43,128 nt of DNA from Runella limosa DSM 17973 (GCF_000482465.1 NZ_KI519424.1:314657-357784); one strand, 5' to 3'. Numbered from the stretch's first letter, positions 32,846-41,889 are shown. Notes: a model not told the origin generated them from the sequence alone. A program made the numbers and translations.

Positions 32846-33469
32846 TTATTCCCCTTCCCTTACCCCCGCTTCAGGTTTAAGGACATATACATCCAACATC
32901 GCCTTAGGACGGGCAAGGTACTCACGAAGCAATGTTTTTAGCGAATAGCCATCGGGGACATCTTGCGCGGCAAATCCAACCGCATCCATCCCTTCATGCT
33001 CGGCTAAGTAAAGTGCTCGGGCATTATGAAAATTTTGGGAAATCACCGTCACCCGTTCTTGTCCATATATCTCGCGACACCGCACTACGGAGTCAAACGT
33101 TCGATAACCCGCCGTATCGAGCAGCATAACATCTTCAGGAATCCCCAATTTTGTCAAGGCTTGTTTCATCGCTTTGGGTTCGTCGTAGGTTTCCGCCTCC
33201 TTGTTGCCGCTCAAAATCAGGTACTTGACTTTTCCTTCTTTGAACAACAGCGCCGAAGCTTCCATGCGGTATTTAAAGAACAAGTTCTCTTTCCCGCGCG
33301 CTACGTATTTGCTCGTACCCAAAACCAGCCCAACATCGTTGGAAGGCAGCGAAGAAACGTCAAAAAACACTTTATGACGGGTCGTTAACACCACAATCCA
33401 ATTACACAACAACACTGCCACTACCACCCCAAATACCGACCACAAGCTTGCTTTGATGAGCTTTTTCAT
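32846..33469 (-). CDS. SanA/ElyC-like DUF218 membrane protein
   Basis: A 207-aa inner-membrane protein. One N-terminal helix (SLWSVFGVVVAVLLCNWIVVL) is followed by a DUF218 domain with GLVLGTSKYVARGKENLFF, YLILSGNKEAETYDEPKAM and VTVISQNFHNARALYLAEH, close to SanA (vancomycin high-temperature exclusion protein) in E. coli, linked to envelope barrier function. The ATG at 33469 gives a normal N-in anchor; a GTG at 33532 would add 21 basic residues. It lies 75 bp after parC and could be co-transcribed. Confidence 0.85.
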   Translation of the reverse strand: MKKLIKASLWSVFGVVVAVLLCNWIVVLTTRHKVFFDVSSLPSNDVGLVLGTSKYVARGKENLFFKYRMEASALLFKEGKVKYLILSGNKEAETYDEPKAMKQALTKLGIPEDVMLLDTAGYRTFDSVVRCREIYGQERVTVISQNFHNARALYLAEHEGMDAVGFAAQDVPDGYSLKTLLREYLARPKAMLDVYVLKPEAGVREGE

Positions 33470-33544
33470 CAAAGAAACCCGCAAACGACGCGAATGGCGA
33501 ATGGCGTTGATATGTAAAAAAGCGGTTTTCACATTGCTAGTTTT

Positions 33545-36202
33545 TTAGAATAGCCCCAACTGCCCCGTCTCATCGGGAGCTGCGGGTGGGGTTTGTGGTG
33601 GGGTTTCGTCTTCATCAGACCGCGCGGCTATGTCAGGTTCATTTTCAACAATTTCTGGTTCGGCTATTTCCGCTTGAATGGATTCTAGCTGCTTTATTTC
33701 TTTGATTTTCAAAGCAGAAACCCGATTCCCCAAGGCTTTCCAGCCTCTTACCTCCACAAATTCGTCCAAAGTATGTTGCTCAATTTGGTTCTCCGTTTTG
33801 CTCTTTTCAATCACCACTTCCATGCGTGGATGTACGTCCGTGGAGACAAAAACGATTTTAGACCCTTTGTTTTCACCAATAAACGAAAATTTCTTATCCG
33901 TGGTTGTGGTTTCTATTTTAAAACGCTTGGCAAAGTAATTTTTTTGTACCGACTCGTAATAAACTGCCGTAATTGGTTTTTCGGGAATAAACTTCTCCAA
34001 AAGCACCAACTCTTTGGGTTCATAGCGGTTGGTCAAATCAAAACTGGTAAGTTCGTACGAGCCTTCTTTGTAAAGTACCAAAATCAGGTCACCATTGTCA
34101 AAATTACCCAAATAACGCCCCCGATCGTCACGGTTTAATCGACCAAGCACTTCGTCGTACCACAAATCAACGCCACCGAGTGTTGAAGCACCTGCCGATT
34201 TAAAGGCTATTTTACGGACGGGATACTTGGTCAGTACATTTCCCATAGCCGAACGATTTTTGACCGCTAACTTAGAAAAATCAAAATCAAAAATCTTAAT
34301 TCGGGCTGTACTTTGGGCGGTTAGGCTTACGGTAATTATTTCTGCTTCTCCGTTGTCGTTGGCACTAAAATAGGTCATTTTCGACTTGTTTGTCCCCAAC
34401 GACACGTCGTATTCTTTGTCGCGCGTGATGCCCGTTACGGCAAAACGTTTGGCATAACTCACCCCCGATTTTCCGTCAAGGTAGGAAACGTTGTATATTT
34501 TACGTTCGTCGTTTTTCTTAAACACCGACACGTAAAATATGTCTTTTCCCACAAAAACTTTGTCTGCTACGCGTACCACTTTGTATTTACCGTCGCGGCG
34601 AAAAACAATGATATCATCGATGTCCGAACAATCCATGACGTATTCATCTTTTTTCAATCCATAACCAATAAAACCTTCTTCGCGGTTAACGTACAGTTTT
34701 TGGTTTGCAGCTGCTACGACTGTCGCAGCAATGGTATTAAACGATCGAATCTCAGTACGACGCCCACGGTCTTTGCCGTATTTTTTCAACAAATCTTTGA
34801 AATAATTGATGGCATAGCGTGTCAAATGAACGAGGTTATCTTCCACTTCGGCCAACTCCGCCTCAAGGCGTTTCATGGCTTCATCTGCCTTAAACGCATC
34901 GTATTTTGAAATACGTTTGATGCGCAATTCGGTCAGACGAAGAATATCCTCTTCTACGATTTCGCGGTAAAAGTCATTTTTGTAAGGCGTCAGCCCCGCA
35001 TCAATCGTTTGAATAACCGCCTCAAACGTTTCGCACTCTTCAATATCGCGGTAAATGCGATTTTCGATAAAGATTTTCTCTAACGAACTGTATAAAAGTT
35101 TTTCTTTTAGCTCAAATCGTTTGATTTCTAGTTCACGTTTGAGCAAATGAACCGTTTGGTCAGTACACGTTTTTAAGATTTGAGAAACCGTCACAAAGTG
35201 GGGTTTTTCGTCGATAATCACGCAAGCATTTGGCGAGATACTTACCTCACACTCCGTAAAAGCATACAAAGCATCAATGGTAATGTCGGGCGAAACGCCT
35301 GGTGCAAGGTGGATAACAATCTCCACGTCCCTTGCCGTGAGGTCTTCCACCGCTTGCATTCCCTTTTCGGGTTTTTTAATCTTAATTTTCCCTTCCTCGC
35401 TGGCTTTGATAATCGAATCCTTGATAGAAGTCGTGGTGGTGCCAAACGGAATTTCACGAATCACCAACGTTTTTTTATCAACCTCTTCAATTTTGGCCCG
35501 CACGCGAATTTTCCCGCTCCGTAGTCCATCGTTGTAGTTGGTCACGTCCACAAAACCGCCCGTTGGGAAATCGGGATATAACGTAAACGGCAATCCTTTC
35601 AAATAAGCCATTGACGCCTCAATCAATTCCACAAAATTATGCGGCATGATTTTGGTCGAAAGCCCCACAGCAATCCCTTCTACGCCCATGGCCAACAGCA
35701 ACGGAAACTTCACAGGCAGCGTGACAGGCTCTCGCTTACGGCCGTCGTAGCTCATTTGCCACTCGGTCGTATCTTCGTTAAAAATAACGTCGTTGCCAAA
35801 CTTAGAAAGTCGCACTTCAATATAACGGGCGGCGGCGGCGCCATCCCCCGTTCGGATGTCACCCCAACTCCCTTGCGTATCAAACACCAGGTCTTTCTGA
35901 CCCATGTTGACAATCGCTTCGTTGATAGACGCATCCCCGTGCGGGTGAAACTGCATGGTAGCCCCAATCACGTTGGCTACTTTGTTAAAGCGCCCATCGT
36001 CCATTTCTTTCAGTGCATGAAGAATACGGCGCTGCACAGGTTTCAGGCCATCCTCAATGTTAGGAACAGCACGCTCTAGAATTACATAAGAAGCATATTC
36101 CAAAAACCAGTTTTGGTACATATCCGACACCACCAACTGGTCGTGGCGGGTGTGTTCAGTGGGATTTTGGTCTTCGGGTAAAGTGTCGTTTATTTCGCTC
36201 AT
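33545..36202 (-). CDS. parC: DNA topoisomerase IV subunit A (ParC-type)
   Basis: An 885-aa type IIA topoisomerase A subunit. The catalytic tyrosine is Tyr127 in AAARYIEVRL, and the quinolone-determining region reads HPHGDASINEAI (86-97). The winged-helix and tower domains are followed by a beta-pinwheel C-terminal domain (about 500-830) and an acidic Glu/Pro/Thr-rich tail (PPQTPPAAPDE). I see no QRRGGKG GyrA box, so ParC is favoured over GyrA; it relaxes and decatenates chromosomes with ParE. parE is not in the window. The gene follows hemF after 130 bp. Confidence 0.88.
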   Translation of the reverse strand: MSEINDTLPEDQNPTEHTRHDQLVVSDMYQNWFLEYASYVILERAVPNIEDGLKPVQRRILHALKEMDDGRFNKVANVIGATMQFHPHGDASINEAIVNMGQKDLVFDTQGSWGDIRTGDGAAAARYIEVRLSKFGNDVIFNEDTTEWQMSYDGRKREPVTLPVKFPLLLAMGVEGIAVGLSTKIMPHNFVELIEASMAYLKGLPFTLYPDFPTGGFVDVTNYNDGLRSGKIRVRAKIEEVDKKTLVIREIPFGTTTTSIKDSIIKASEEGKIKIKKPEKGMQAVEDLTARDVEIVIHLAPGVSPDITIDALYAFTECEVSISPNACVIIDEKPHFVTVSQILKTCTDQTVHLLKRELEIKRFELKEKLLYSSLEKIFIENRIYRDIEECETFEAVIQTIDAGLTPYKNDFYREIVEEDILRLTELRIKRISKYDAFKADEAMKRLEAELAEVEDNLVHLTRYAINYFKDLLKKYGKDRGRRTEIRSFNTIAATVVAAANQKLYVNREEGFIGYGLKKDEYVMDCSDIDDIIVFRRDGKYKVVRVADKVFVGKDIFYVSVFKKNDERKIYNVSYLDGKSGVSYAKRFAVTGITRDKEYDVSLGTNKSKMTYFSANDNGEAEIITVSLTAQSTARIKIFDFDFSKLAVKNRSAMGNVLTKYPVRKIAFKSAGASTLGGVDLWYDEVLGRLNRDDRGRYLGNFDNGDLILVLYKEGSYELTSFDLTNRYEPKELVLLEKFIPEKPITAVYYESVQKNYFAKRFKIETTTTDKKFSFIGENKGSKIVFVSTDVHPRMEVVIEKSKTENQIEQHTLDEFVEVRGWKALGNRVSALKIKEIKQLESIQAEIAEPEIVENEPDIAARSDEDETPPQTPPAAPDETGQLGLF

Positions 36203-36332
36203 CGGTTCGTATTGAGTGCCACGTAATATAGGTTTATTTCAACCTTTTCACCAAAATAGTCGCTCAATCGCTATTGGTAAATTACAATTTTTTAACACGT
36301 AAATATACAAAAAAATGTCCAAAAAACGCGTT

Positions 36333-37223
36333 TTATACCCACTCAATGCCTTTTTTTAGCATCGAAAGTGTGTATTCTTCGCGCGATTGAGGAACGGGAC
36401 GATAATCGTATTCCCAGCCTGCCAAAGGTGGCAAACTCATTAAGATTGACTCAGTTCGTCCGCCCGTTTCAAGTCCAAATTTTGTGCCACGGTCCCACAC
36501 CAGATTAAATTCCACGTAACGCCCACGGCGTACCAACTGCCACGCTTTTTGTTGCTCACTATACGGAATATCAGCGTTTTTTTTCATCAATGCCGTATAA
36601 GTCGGCGCAAAGGTTTCACCCACTGCTTTGACAAACCCAAACAGTTGATTTTTATGGTCGTCGGAGGTTGGTTTTAAATAATCGAAGAATATTCCGCCCA
36701 CACCACGGGTTTCTTGGCGGTGAGGCAAGAAGAAATAATCATCTGCCCAATTTTTAAATTTGGGATAATAATTGACATCGTGGGCATCGCAGGTAGCTTT
36801 GAGTTGTTGGTGAAACCAGCGAGCATCTTCGTCAACGACATAATGCGGCGTCAGGTCAATCCCTCCCCCAAACCAGCTTGTGCCGTTGGACATCTCAAAG
36901 TAGCGCACGTTCATGTGAATGATGGGAACCATCGGGCTCACAGGGTGCATGACAATCGACACCCCCGTGGCAAAATAATCGGCCCGCTCAGTGAGGTTCA
37001 TTTGTTTCATGAGCGCCTCAGATGTTTGCCCCTGCACCGCCGAAAAATTGACGCCCCCTTTTTCAAGGATATTTCCCGCCTGAATCAAGCGCGTTCGGCC
37101 ACCGCCACCGCCGTGGTGTTGCCAAAGGTCTTCATGAAACTTACCTTTTCCGTCGGTTTGTTCGATGGCTGCACAGATTTGGTCTTGTAACTGTTGGAAG
37201 TAATCAGAGATTGTGTTACGCAT
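36333..37223 (-). CDS. hemF: Oxygen-dependent coproporphyrinogen III oxidase
   Basis: A 296-aa HemF, the cytoplasmic enzyme that converts coproporphyrinogen III to protoporphyrinogen IX with O2 in heme synthesis. Nearly the whole family signature is visible: IIHMNVRYFE, WFGGGIDLTPHYV, FFLPHRQETRGVGGIFFDYL, YVEFNLVWDRGTKFGLETGG and SILMSLPPLAGWEYDY. The length is normal and the active-site histidines are present. It begins seven bases after the trmN6 stop, so the two genes are an operon. An oxygen-dependent enzyme fits an aerobic host. Confidence 0.96.
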   Translation of the reverse strand: MRNTISDYFQQLQDQICAAIEQTDGKGKFHEDLWQHHGGGGGRTRLIQAGNILEKGGVNFSAVQGQTSEALMKQMNLTERADYFATGVSIVMHPVSPMVPIIHMNVRYFEMSNGTSWFGGGIDLTPHYVVDEDARWFHQQLKATCDAHDVNYYPKFKNWADDYFFLPHRQETRGVGGIFFDYLKPTSDDHKNQLFGFVKAVGETFAPTYTALMKKNADIPYSEQQKAWQLVRRGRYVEFNLVWDRGTKFGLETGGRTESILMSLPPLAGWEYDYRPVPQSREEYTLSMLKKGIEWV

Positions 37224-37230
37224 TTTTAAT

Positions 37231-37947
37231 TTAAAATATCAAATAATAGTCCTTTAATAAAGTACGAAAACCCTCAGAATACTTACCGTCACCTTCGTGA
37301 ATGGTAAGTTTCTCTAACTGCAATGGCTTATTTTGCCACTGGAAGGTCGTGATAAGTCGAAAAAGTGCTTTTTCTTCTCGTTGAAAAATCTGAAGTTGTT
37401 TGACAGGCCAAAGTCCTTTCTCCTGCATGAGTTCAGTCATTTTTTGGGTTTCAAAGGGCGGTAATAATACCACAAATCGGCCTTTTTTTTGCAGTAAACT
37501 AGCGACTGAATTGGCTAATTCGACCAAAGAAAGGCTTTCGGTGTGCAGCGCTTGGTTTTTAATTTCGTTGGTAGAAAGCAGGTGATTTTCAAAAAATGGT
37601 GGGTTGCTGATAATAAAATCGTAGCCCTTTTCTTTGTTCCAATTTTGGAGGGCGGTTTTATACACCTGAATCCGTTCGGCAAAAGGACTTTGGCTAATAT
37701 TTTCTTGGGCTTGTTCGGCGCTTGATTGCTCAATTTCAATGGCGTCGATGTGTAAATTTTCGTTCCTTTGCGCCAGCATCAGGGCCAACACCCCCGTACC
37801 CGTGCCAATATCTAACCCTTTTTTCACCCCATCCACCGACGCATACGCCCCTAACAAACAGGCTTCTGTACATACGCGCAATGAACTACGGTCGTGCCAG
37901 ACAGTAAATTGTTTGAACTTAAAATAGGGGTTTGAGCTACGTCCCAT
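37231..37947 (-). CDS. trmN6: tRNA1(Val) adenine N6-methyltransferase-like (TrmN6)
   Basis: A 238-aa SAM-dependent methyltransferase. The N-terminal FKFKQFTVWHDRSSLRVCTEACLLGAY is typical of TrmN6 (YfiC), which methylates A37 of tRNA1(Val). SAM motif GLDIGTGTGVLALMLAQ, an acidic motif IDAIEIEQ and the catalytic ISNPPFFENHL are intact. It is followed by hemF after seven bases. The plus-strand neighbour starts only 25 bp away, so the divergent promoters must overlap one coding region. Confidence 0.87.
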   Translation of the reverse strand: MGRSSNPYFKFKQFTVWHDRSSLRVCTEACLLGAYASVDGVKKGLDIGTGTGVLALMLAQRNENLHIDAIEIEQSSAEQAQENISQSPFAERIQVYKTALQNWNKEKGYDFIISNPPFFENHLLSTNEIKNQALHTESLSLVELANSVASLLQKKGRFVVLLPPFETQKMTELMQEKGLWPVKQLQIFQREEKALFRLITTFQWQNKPLQLEKLTIHEGDGKYSEGFRTLLKDYYLIF

Positions 37948-37972
37948 TGTCTTACCTTTATAAAAATGATGT

Positions 37973-38374
37973 ATGAATAATTATCTAAAACAAATCCCTT
38001 ATTCCATTGCCCAGTACATAATGTACGCCCTTATTGGCTTTGGTCTGGCATTTCAACTTTGTGTTATTATTGGACTGATACCCCATAAATATGTTTGGGG
38101 TGGACGGCTCGAAAATCAAGAGCAGATGGTTGTGTTTGAGCTTATATCCATGTCCAATTTACTATTATTATTTATACTCATCCAAGTCCACGGACGAACA
38201 AAATATACTAACTTAAAAAAAGTAGCGACCGTACTGTTATGGGTTTTTGCGGGAATTTTTGCTTTAAACACCCTTGGAAATCTCTTTGCCATTTCGTCGC
38301 TTGAAACTTTACTTTTTACACCCATTACCGTCGTGGCGTCCATTATGTGTGGCCGAATCGCGTTGGGCAAATAA
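37973..38374 (+). CDS. Hypothetical four-helix membrane protein
   Basis: A 133-aa protein with four hydrophobic segments: ALIGFGLAFQLCVIIGLI, LISMSNLLLLFILIQVHG, VATVLLWVFAGIFALNTLGNLFA and LLFTPITVVASIMCGRIAL. Between helices 1 and 2 is PHKYVWGGRLENQEQMVVFE, a stretch I recognise from uncharacterised Bacteroidota proteins but cannot tie to a function. Its stop lies eight bases from the stop of the convergent RNase H gene. Confidence 0.72.
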   Translation: MNNYLKQIPYSIAQYIMYALIGFGLAFQLCVIIGLIPHKYVWGGRLENQEQMVVFELISMSNLLLLFILIQVHGRTKYTNLKKVATVLLWVFAGIFALNTLGNLFAISSLETLLFTPITVVASIMCGRIALGK

Positions 38375-38382
38375 AAATTTAG

Positions 38383-39015
38383 CTATTTTCGGCCAAAATC
38401 GGCGGGATTTTCTCCCCAATATTCCGTTTCCCATTTCACAATGGCGTTGGTATATTTATTTTTCGACAGCCATTCTTCAGCCCGCTGGAGCATTTCAAAA
38501 AGGGCTTTGTTACGCGGCGTTACTTCCAATTTTGTATTGGCGTGTTTTTTCTTTATCCAGCTCATGGCCGTTTTAGAATCGGTATAAATCGGCAAATTGC
38601 TCTGGTGTTTTTGCAAATACGCCAAGCCGTGAACAATCGCCAAAAACTCCCCAATGTTGTTTGTCCCATCCTGAAATGGCCCTTGATGAAAGAGTTTTTG
38701 CCCCGTACGAACATAGACGCCTTGGTACTCCATGTCGCCCGTGGCGGTATTCCACGCGGCATCTACCGCAATGCTTTCAGGGTTGGGTTTACCCACATTG
38801 GCAGGGGCTTCTTTCAGCGCAGGCTTGGCTTTGCTAGGAGTAATAAATTCCCAATAACTTTTGCTAAGAGCAGCTTCTGCTTCCTTCAATGAATCGAATG
38901 ACTTATATTTTGCTTCCGCAAAACCTTTGATTTGCGCCTCGCACTCGTCCCACTCCGTAAACACCCCTCGACGGCGGCCTTCCCATACTACGTAAAATTT
39001 TCGTTTTTTTGCCAT
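38383..39015 (-). CDS. Viroplasmin-RNase H fusion (RNase HI family)
   Basis: A 210-aa protein. An N-terminal viroplasmin/RNase H1 hybrid-binding domain (KFYVVWEGRRRGVFTEWDECEAQIKGF, about 5-50) is followed by a lysine/proline linker and an RNase HI domain (about 78-208). Active-site acids are Asp in VDAAWNT, Glu in NNIGEFLAIVHGL and Asp in IYTDSKTAMSWI, so catalysis should be intact; it cuts RNA in RNA-DNA hybrids. The same layout is found in eukaryotic RNase H1. It is divergent from the DUF6807 gene. Confidence 0.9.
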   Translation of the reverse strand: MAKKRKFYVVWEGRRRGVFTEWDECEAQIKGFAEAKYKSFDSLKEAEAALSKSYWEFITPSKAKPALKEAPANVGKPNPESIAVDAAWNTATGDMEYQGVYVRTGQKLFHQGPFQDGTNNIGEFLAIVHGLAYLQKHQSNLPIYTDSKTAMSWIKKKHANTKLEVTPRNKALFEMLQRAEEWLSKNKYTNAIVKWETEYWGENPADFGRK

Positions 39016-39090
39016 GCTACAAACTTAAAGAAAGTACGGGGTAAAAACGGAATCCCGACGCCTTTAGAAGGAAATTCCACTACAAATTCT

Positions 39091-40122
39091 ATGAAATTTC
39101 CTTTTTTAGTGGGCGCTTTGGCTCTTTCAAGTTTAGCTATTGCCCAAAAAGGGGTTGTCCTCACCCCCAACGAAACCGAAAAGAAAGTCGAAGTAACAAT
39201 CGATGGTAAGCCCTTCACCAGTTATTTTTATCCAGGCCCTGATGTTTTAAAAAAAGCAGTTCTTTACCCACTGCTTACTGCCCAAGGCACTGAAATTACA
39301 CGCGGCTGGCCCATCAAACCTCGTACGGGCGAGCGCGTAGATCACCCGCACCACGTCGGAATGTGGCTCAACTATGAGTCGGTCAATGCCCACGACTTTT
39401 GGAACAACTCAACTAAGGTGGACCACGCCAAACACACCTACGGCACCATCGTTCATACGGGAATCACCAAAATGAAAAGTGGCAAAAACGAAGGTACCCT
39501 TACCGTTACGGCCGACTGGCTCGACAAAAATGGCGGCTTGATGCTCACCGAAACCACAACGTATATTTTTAAGGGAGACGCCACCACCCGCACCGTTGAC
39601 CGCATCACTACGCTAACTGCTAAAACCGAGGTTGTGTTTAAAGACGTAAAAGACGGCATGTTTGCCATTCGCGTCGCTCGTCAATTAGAACACCCTTCTA
39701 CGGGGCCTTCTGAGTTTACGGATGCGTACGGCGTCGTAACGAAAGTAGCCACGATGGACAACACGGGCATTACGGGCAACTACCGCACGAGCGAGGGTGT
39801 AGAAGGAGACAACGTTTGGAGTACGCGCGGACGTTGGTGTAATTTACGGGGAAAAATTGGCGACGAGACCATCAATGTCGTTATCCTCGACCACCCCAAA
39901 AACGTGGGCTACCCAACTTACTGGCACGCACGTGGTTATGGGCTTTTTGCGGCCAATCCGCTCGGCCAAGCCATCTTTAGCAAAGGAAAAGAAACCCTTA
40001 ATTTGACCCTCAAAAAGGGGGAATCAACCACCTTCCGTTACCGTACGGTGATTGCTTCTAAAAACTTATCGGATGGCGACATCAATAAAATTGCGGCAGA
40101 TTTTGATTCGGTCAGACGATAG
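39091..40122 (+). CDS. DUF6807/PmoA family exported protein
   Basis: A 343-aa exported beta-rich protein. A signal peptide (FLVGALALSSLAIAQ) precedes the DUF6807 (PmoA-annotated) fold: FTSYFYPGPDVLKKAVLYPLL, then PRTGERVDHPHHVGMWLNYESVNAHDFW with a His-rich site, and late WHARGYGLFAANPLG. The family is common in polysaccharide-using Bacteroidota and Planctomycetes; activity is unproven and the methane-monooxygenase name is misleading. I use the ATG at 39091. The stop codon lies inside the left arm of the 25-bp inverted repeat at 40107-40131. Confidence 0.87.
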   Translation: MKFPFLVGALALSSLAIAQKGVVLTPNETEKKVEVTIDGKPFTSYFYPGPDVLKKAVLYPLLTAQGTEITRGWPIKPRTGERVDHPHHVGMWLNYESVNAHDFWNNSTKVDHAKHTYGTIVHTGITKMKSGKNEGTLTVTADWLDKNGGLMLTETTTYIFKGDATTRTVDRITTLTAKTEVVFKDVKDGMFAIRVARQLEHPSTGPSEFTDAYGVVTKVATMDNTGITGNYRTSEGVEGDNVWSTRGRWCNLRGKIGDETINVVILDHPKNVGYPTYWHARGYGLFAANPLGQAIFSKGKETLNLTLKKGESTTFRYRTVIASKNLSDGDINKIAADFDSVRR

Positions 40123-40207
40123 TCAGACCGAGTAAGACCAAGTAACGATGATAGTCAGACTAAGAACTACCCGAATTTGAGTTCGGTCTGACTATCGTCT
40201 GACCGAA
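40107..40207. repeat. 25-bp perfect inverted repeat shared by two convergent gene ends
   Basis: Bases 40107-40131 are the exact reverse complement of 40183-40207, separated by 51 bp. Each arm contains the direct repeat GTCAGAC-GATA-GTCAGAC, and a further partial copy (GATAGTCAGAC) lies at 40150-40160. The left arm carries the DUF6807 stop; the right arm encodes the LRSDDSQTE residues near the end of the MpaB-like protein. It would form a long hairpin in either transcript and may work as a bidirectional terminator, but T-runs are absent. Confidence 0.85.
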
Positions 40208-40958
40208 GGTCAAGCGCTGCTATTTGCGGTTTGTAGGCTGTGGGTAGAATGGTATCCTTCAGCAAATGTTCCACCTTTAGGTACCTAAACAACTTGTACG
40301 TAGCAATCACAGGCGCCAAAAAGGGAATTTTGCCAAGCCCCAAAAGCCGATTTACTCTTTGAGGAACGACTAAAGTTTGAGCTTGTTTTAGAATAAAAAA
40401 GCGAACAGGCCCCAAATGTTTTTGGTATTGGCGGTATAAGTCATGGGTAAACTCGCTGGCTACTAAGTTATCCCGCAAGTGCTCGTCCCGCATTTTTTCC
40501 CAATCCTCGAAGGTTGTAGGCAATCCCTGAATGCCCATTCTAGCCCCTACCCGATAAAATACGTCGAAAGTTTCCTCTTTCTCTTTTTGAGTTAATTTGC
40601 GTTCCAGCACTTCATAGGCTCGAATCGAATAATCAATCAACATAAAAAGCACGTCGCGGTACGCCCAATCTGGGATTTGAGCCCCGCGTTTCTGTTCGAC
40701 CGCTCCGTGAATAGCCGCAATTTTATCAATGGCCGCAAGCGCTTGTTGCTGTTCGGCAAAAACGATTTGTCGCGCGTACTCCACCGTAGAGAACAACCGC
40801 CCCAATGGGTCAGCAGGCAGTTTTCCCGTAAAATAAAGCCAATCAACGGCCTTATTCAGCGCAAACTCCGCCGATGCTCCCGCAAAAATAAAAAGGATAG
40901 TATCGGCTTTCCCCCAAATTTGCCTAACAATCGAATCTGGTTTGACAAAGTAGTTCAT
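40167..40958 (-). CDS. MpaB-like oxygenase family protein (DUF2236)
   Basis: A 263-aa, mostly helical protein of the oxygenase MpaB/DUF2236 family, which includes heme-dependent rubber oxygenases and many untested members. Visible features are RQIWGKADTILFIFAGASAEFALN at the start, PLGRLFSTVEYARQIVF, a DWAYRDVLFMLIDYSIRAYEVL helix and TTFEDWEKMRDEHLRDNL. The heme-ligand His cannot be fixed by eye. The last 13 residues are encoded across the 25-bp inverted repeat, which may have replaced the native end. Its upstream gap holds the second MITE-like element. Confidence 0.78.
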   Translation of the reverse strand: MNYFVKPDSIVRQIWGKADTILFIFAGASAEFALNKAVDWLYFTGKLPADPLGRLFSTVEYARQIVFAEQQQALAAIDKIAAIHGAVEQKRGAQIPDWAYRDVLFMLIDYSIRAYEVLERKLTQKEKEETFDVFYRVGARMGIQGLPTTFEDWEKMRDEHLRDNLVASEFTHDLYRQYQKHLGPVRFFILKQAQTLVVPQRVNRLLGLGKIPFLAPVIATYKLFRYLKVEHLLKDTILPTAYKPQIAALDLRSDDSQTELKFG

Positions 40959-41031
40959 TGTATAAAATCAAAAAGTACTTTTATTTACAAAGTAAAATAA
41001 AAAGGTTGGGTTTTACAAAAAAGATTGTCCC

Positions 41032-41249
41032 TTTAGGTTAAACGCATTTAAAAACGCTTTAGAGATACGAAATTTTAGTAGAAAGGATAAGAATGCAGAA
41101 GACGCGCTCAAACAATCCAGCGAAGCTTCAAAGGAACGTGAGATAGCTAACTTACGGCACTTTAGCAACCTTTATAGCAAACCACATAACTTCCTTAAAA
41201 TAAGGTATTTATTCTCAAAAATCTTATTTTCAAATGCGCTTAACCTAAA
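41032..41249. mobile_element. Second MITE-like element with 23-bp imperfect terminal inverted repeats
   Basis: The ends, TTTAGGTTAAACGCATTTAA (from 41032) and its inverse (to 41249), match at 21 of 23 positions. They share AGGTTAAACGCATT with the element at 4641-4745, and the interior has GAGATACGAAATTTTAGTAGAAA, similar to the GAGCTACATCTTAGTAGAAA core there. No transposase. The plus strand stays open across the whole element without a start codon (reading RLNAFKNALEIRNFS then SSEASKEREIANLRHFSN). It ends 11 bp from the invertase stop. Confidence 0.7.
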
Positions 41250-41260
41250 AATGAAAATGA

Positions 41261-41872
41261 TTATTGTTTTAAAACTTCCAATTTATTTGTTTTGACAAAA
41301 TTTGTAATAGTTAGCCTGTGTACTTTTAGGATTCTACTAATGGCACTGTATGATACTTTGTTATTGAGCAATTCTTTTATTTTCCTTTCTTGACCTGTCA
41401 GCTTAGTCTTTGAAGATTTTCGGCCTTTAGGGCGACCTAGTATCACTCCTTCTGCTCTTTTTCTTGCCAGTGCTTCTTTGGTTCGTTGCGAAATAAGGTT
41501 TCGTTCTATCTCTGCCGATAGTCCAAAAGCAAAAGCTAAGACTTTAGAGTTGATGTCATTGCCTAGCCGATAATTATCTTTGATTGTCCAAACCTTCACC
41601 TCTTTGCTCATGCACTGATTTAAAATACCCATTATCATCAACAGATTTCTTCCCAATCTCGAAAGTTCTGTGCAGATTAAAATGTCATCTTTTTTCATTT
41701 TGTTGAGCAATTTACCCAAAGCTCTGTTTTCTACATTTTTTGTACCTGTGATGGTTTCTTCGAGCCAACGATCAATAACCATTTGATTTTTTTCACAAAA
41801 GTTATTTATCTCAAATCTCTGATTTTCAACCGTTTGCCTGTCGGAACTTACTCTGATATATCCGTAAATCAT
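41261..41872 (-). CDS. mpi: Mpi-type serine site-specific DNA invertase
   Basis: A 203-aa serine recombinase very like Mpi, the master DNA invertase of Bacteroides fragilis. The catalytic Ser is in YGYIRVSSDRQTVENQ (about residue 9), with ELSRLGRNLLMIM, AFAFGLSAEIERNLISQRTK and RKRAEGVILGRPKGRKSSK followed by a C-terminal helix-turn-helix (VSYSAISRILKVHRLTITNF). All catalytic motifs are intact. I use the ATG at 41872; a GTG two codons upstream is possible. Such enzymes invert DNA between short inverted sites to switch promoters or gene segments. It lies 46 bp from a methyltransferase fragment, its likely target region. Confidence 0.92.
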   Translation of the reverse strand: MIYGYIRVSSDRQTVENQRFEINNFCEKNQMVIDRWLEETITGTKNVENRALGKLLNKMKKDDILICTELSRLGRNLLMIMGILNQCMSKEVKVWTIKDNYRLGNDINSKVLAFAFGLSAEIERNLISQRTKEALARKRAEGVILGRPKGRKSSKTKLTGQERKIKELLNNKVSYSAISRILKVHRLTITNFVKTNKLEVLKQ

Positions 41873-41889
41873 TATCACAAATTGTTTAA

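Noticed and set aside
38932-39090. 53-codon upstream extension of the DUF6807 gene
   Set aside because: It overlaps the divergent RNase H coding region and would bury the clear signal peptide that starts at 39091.
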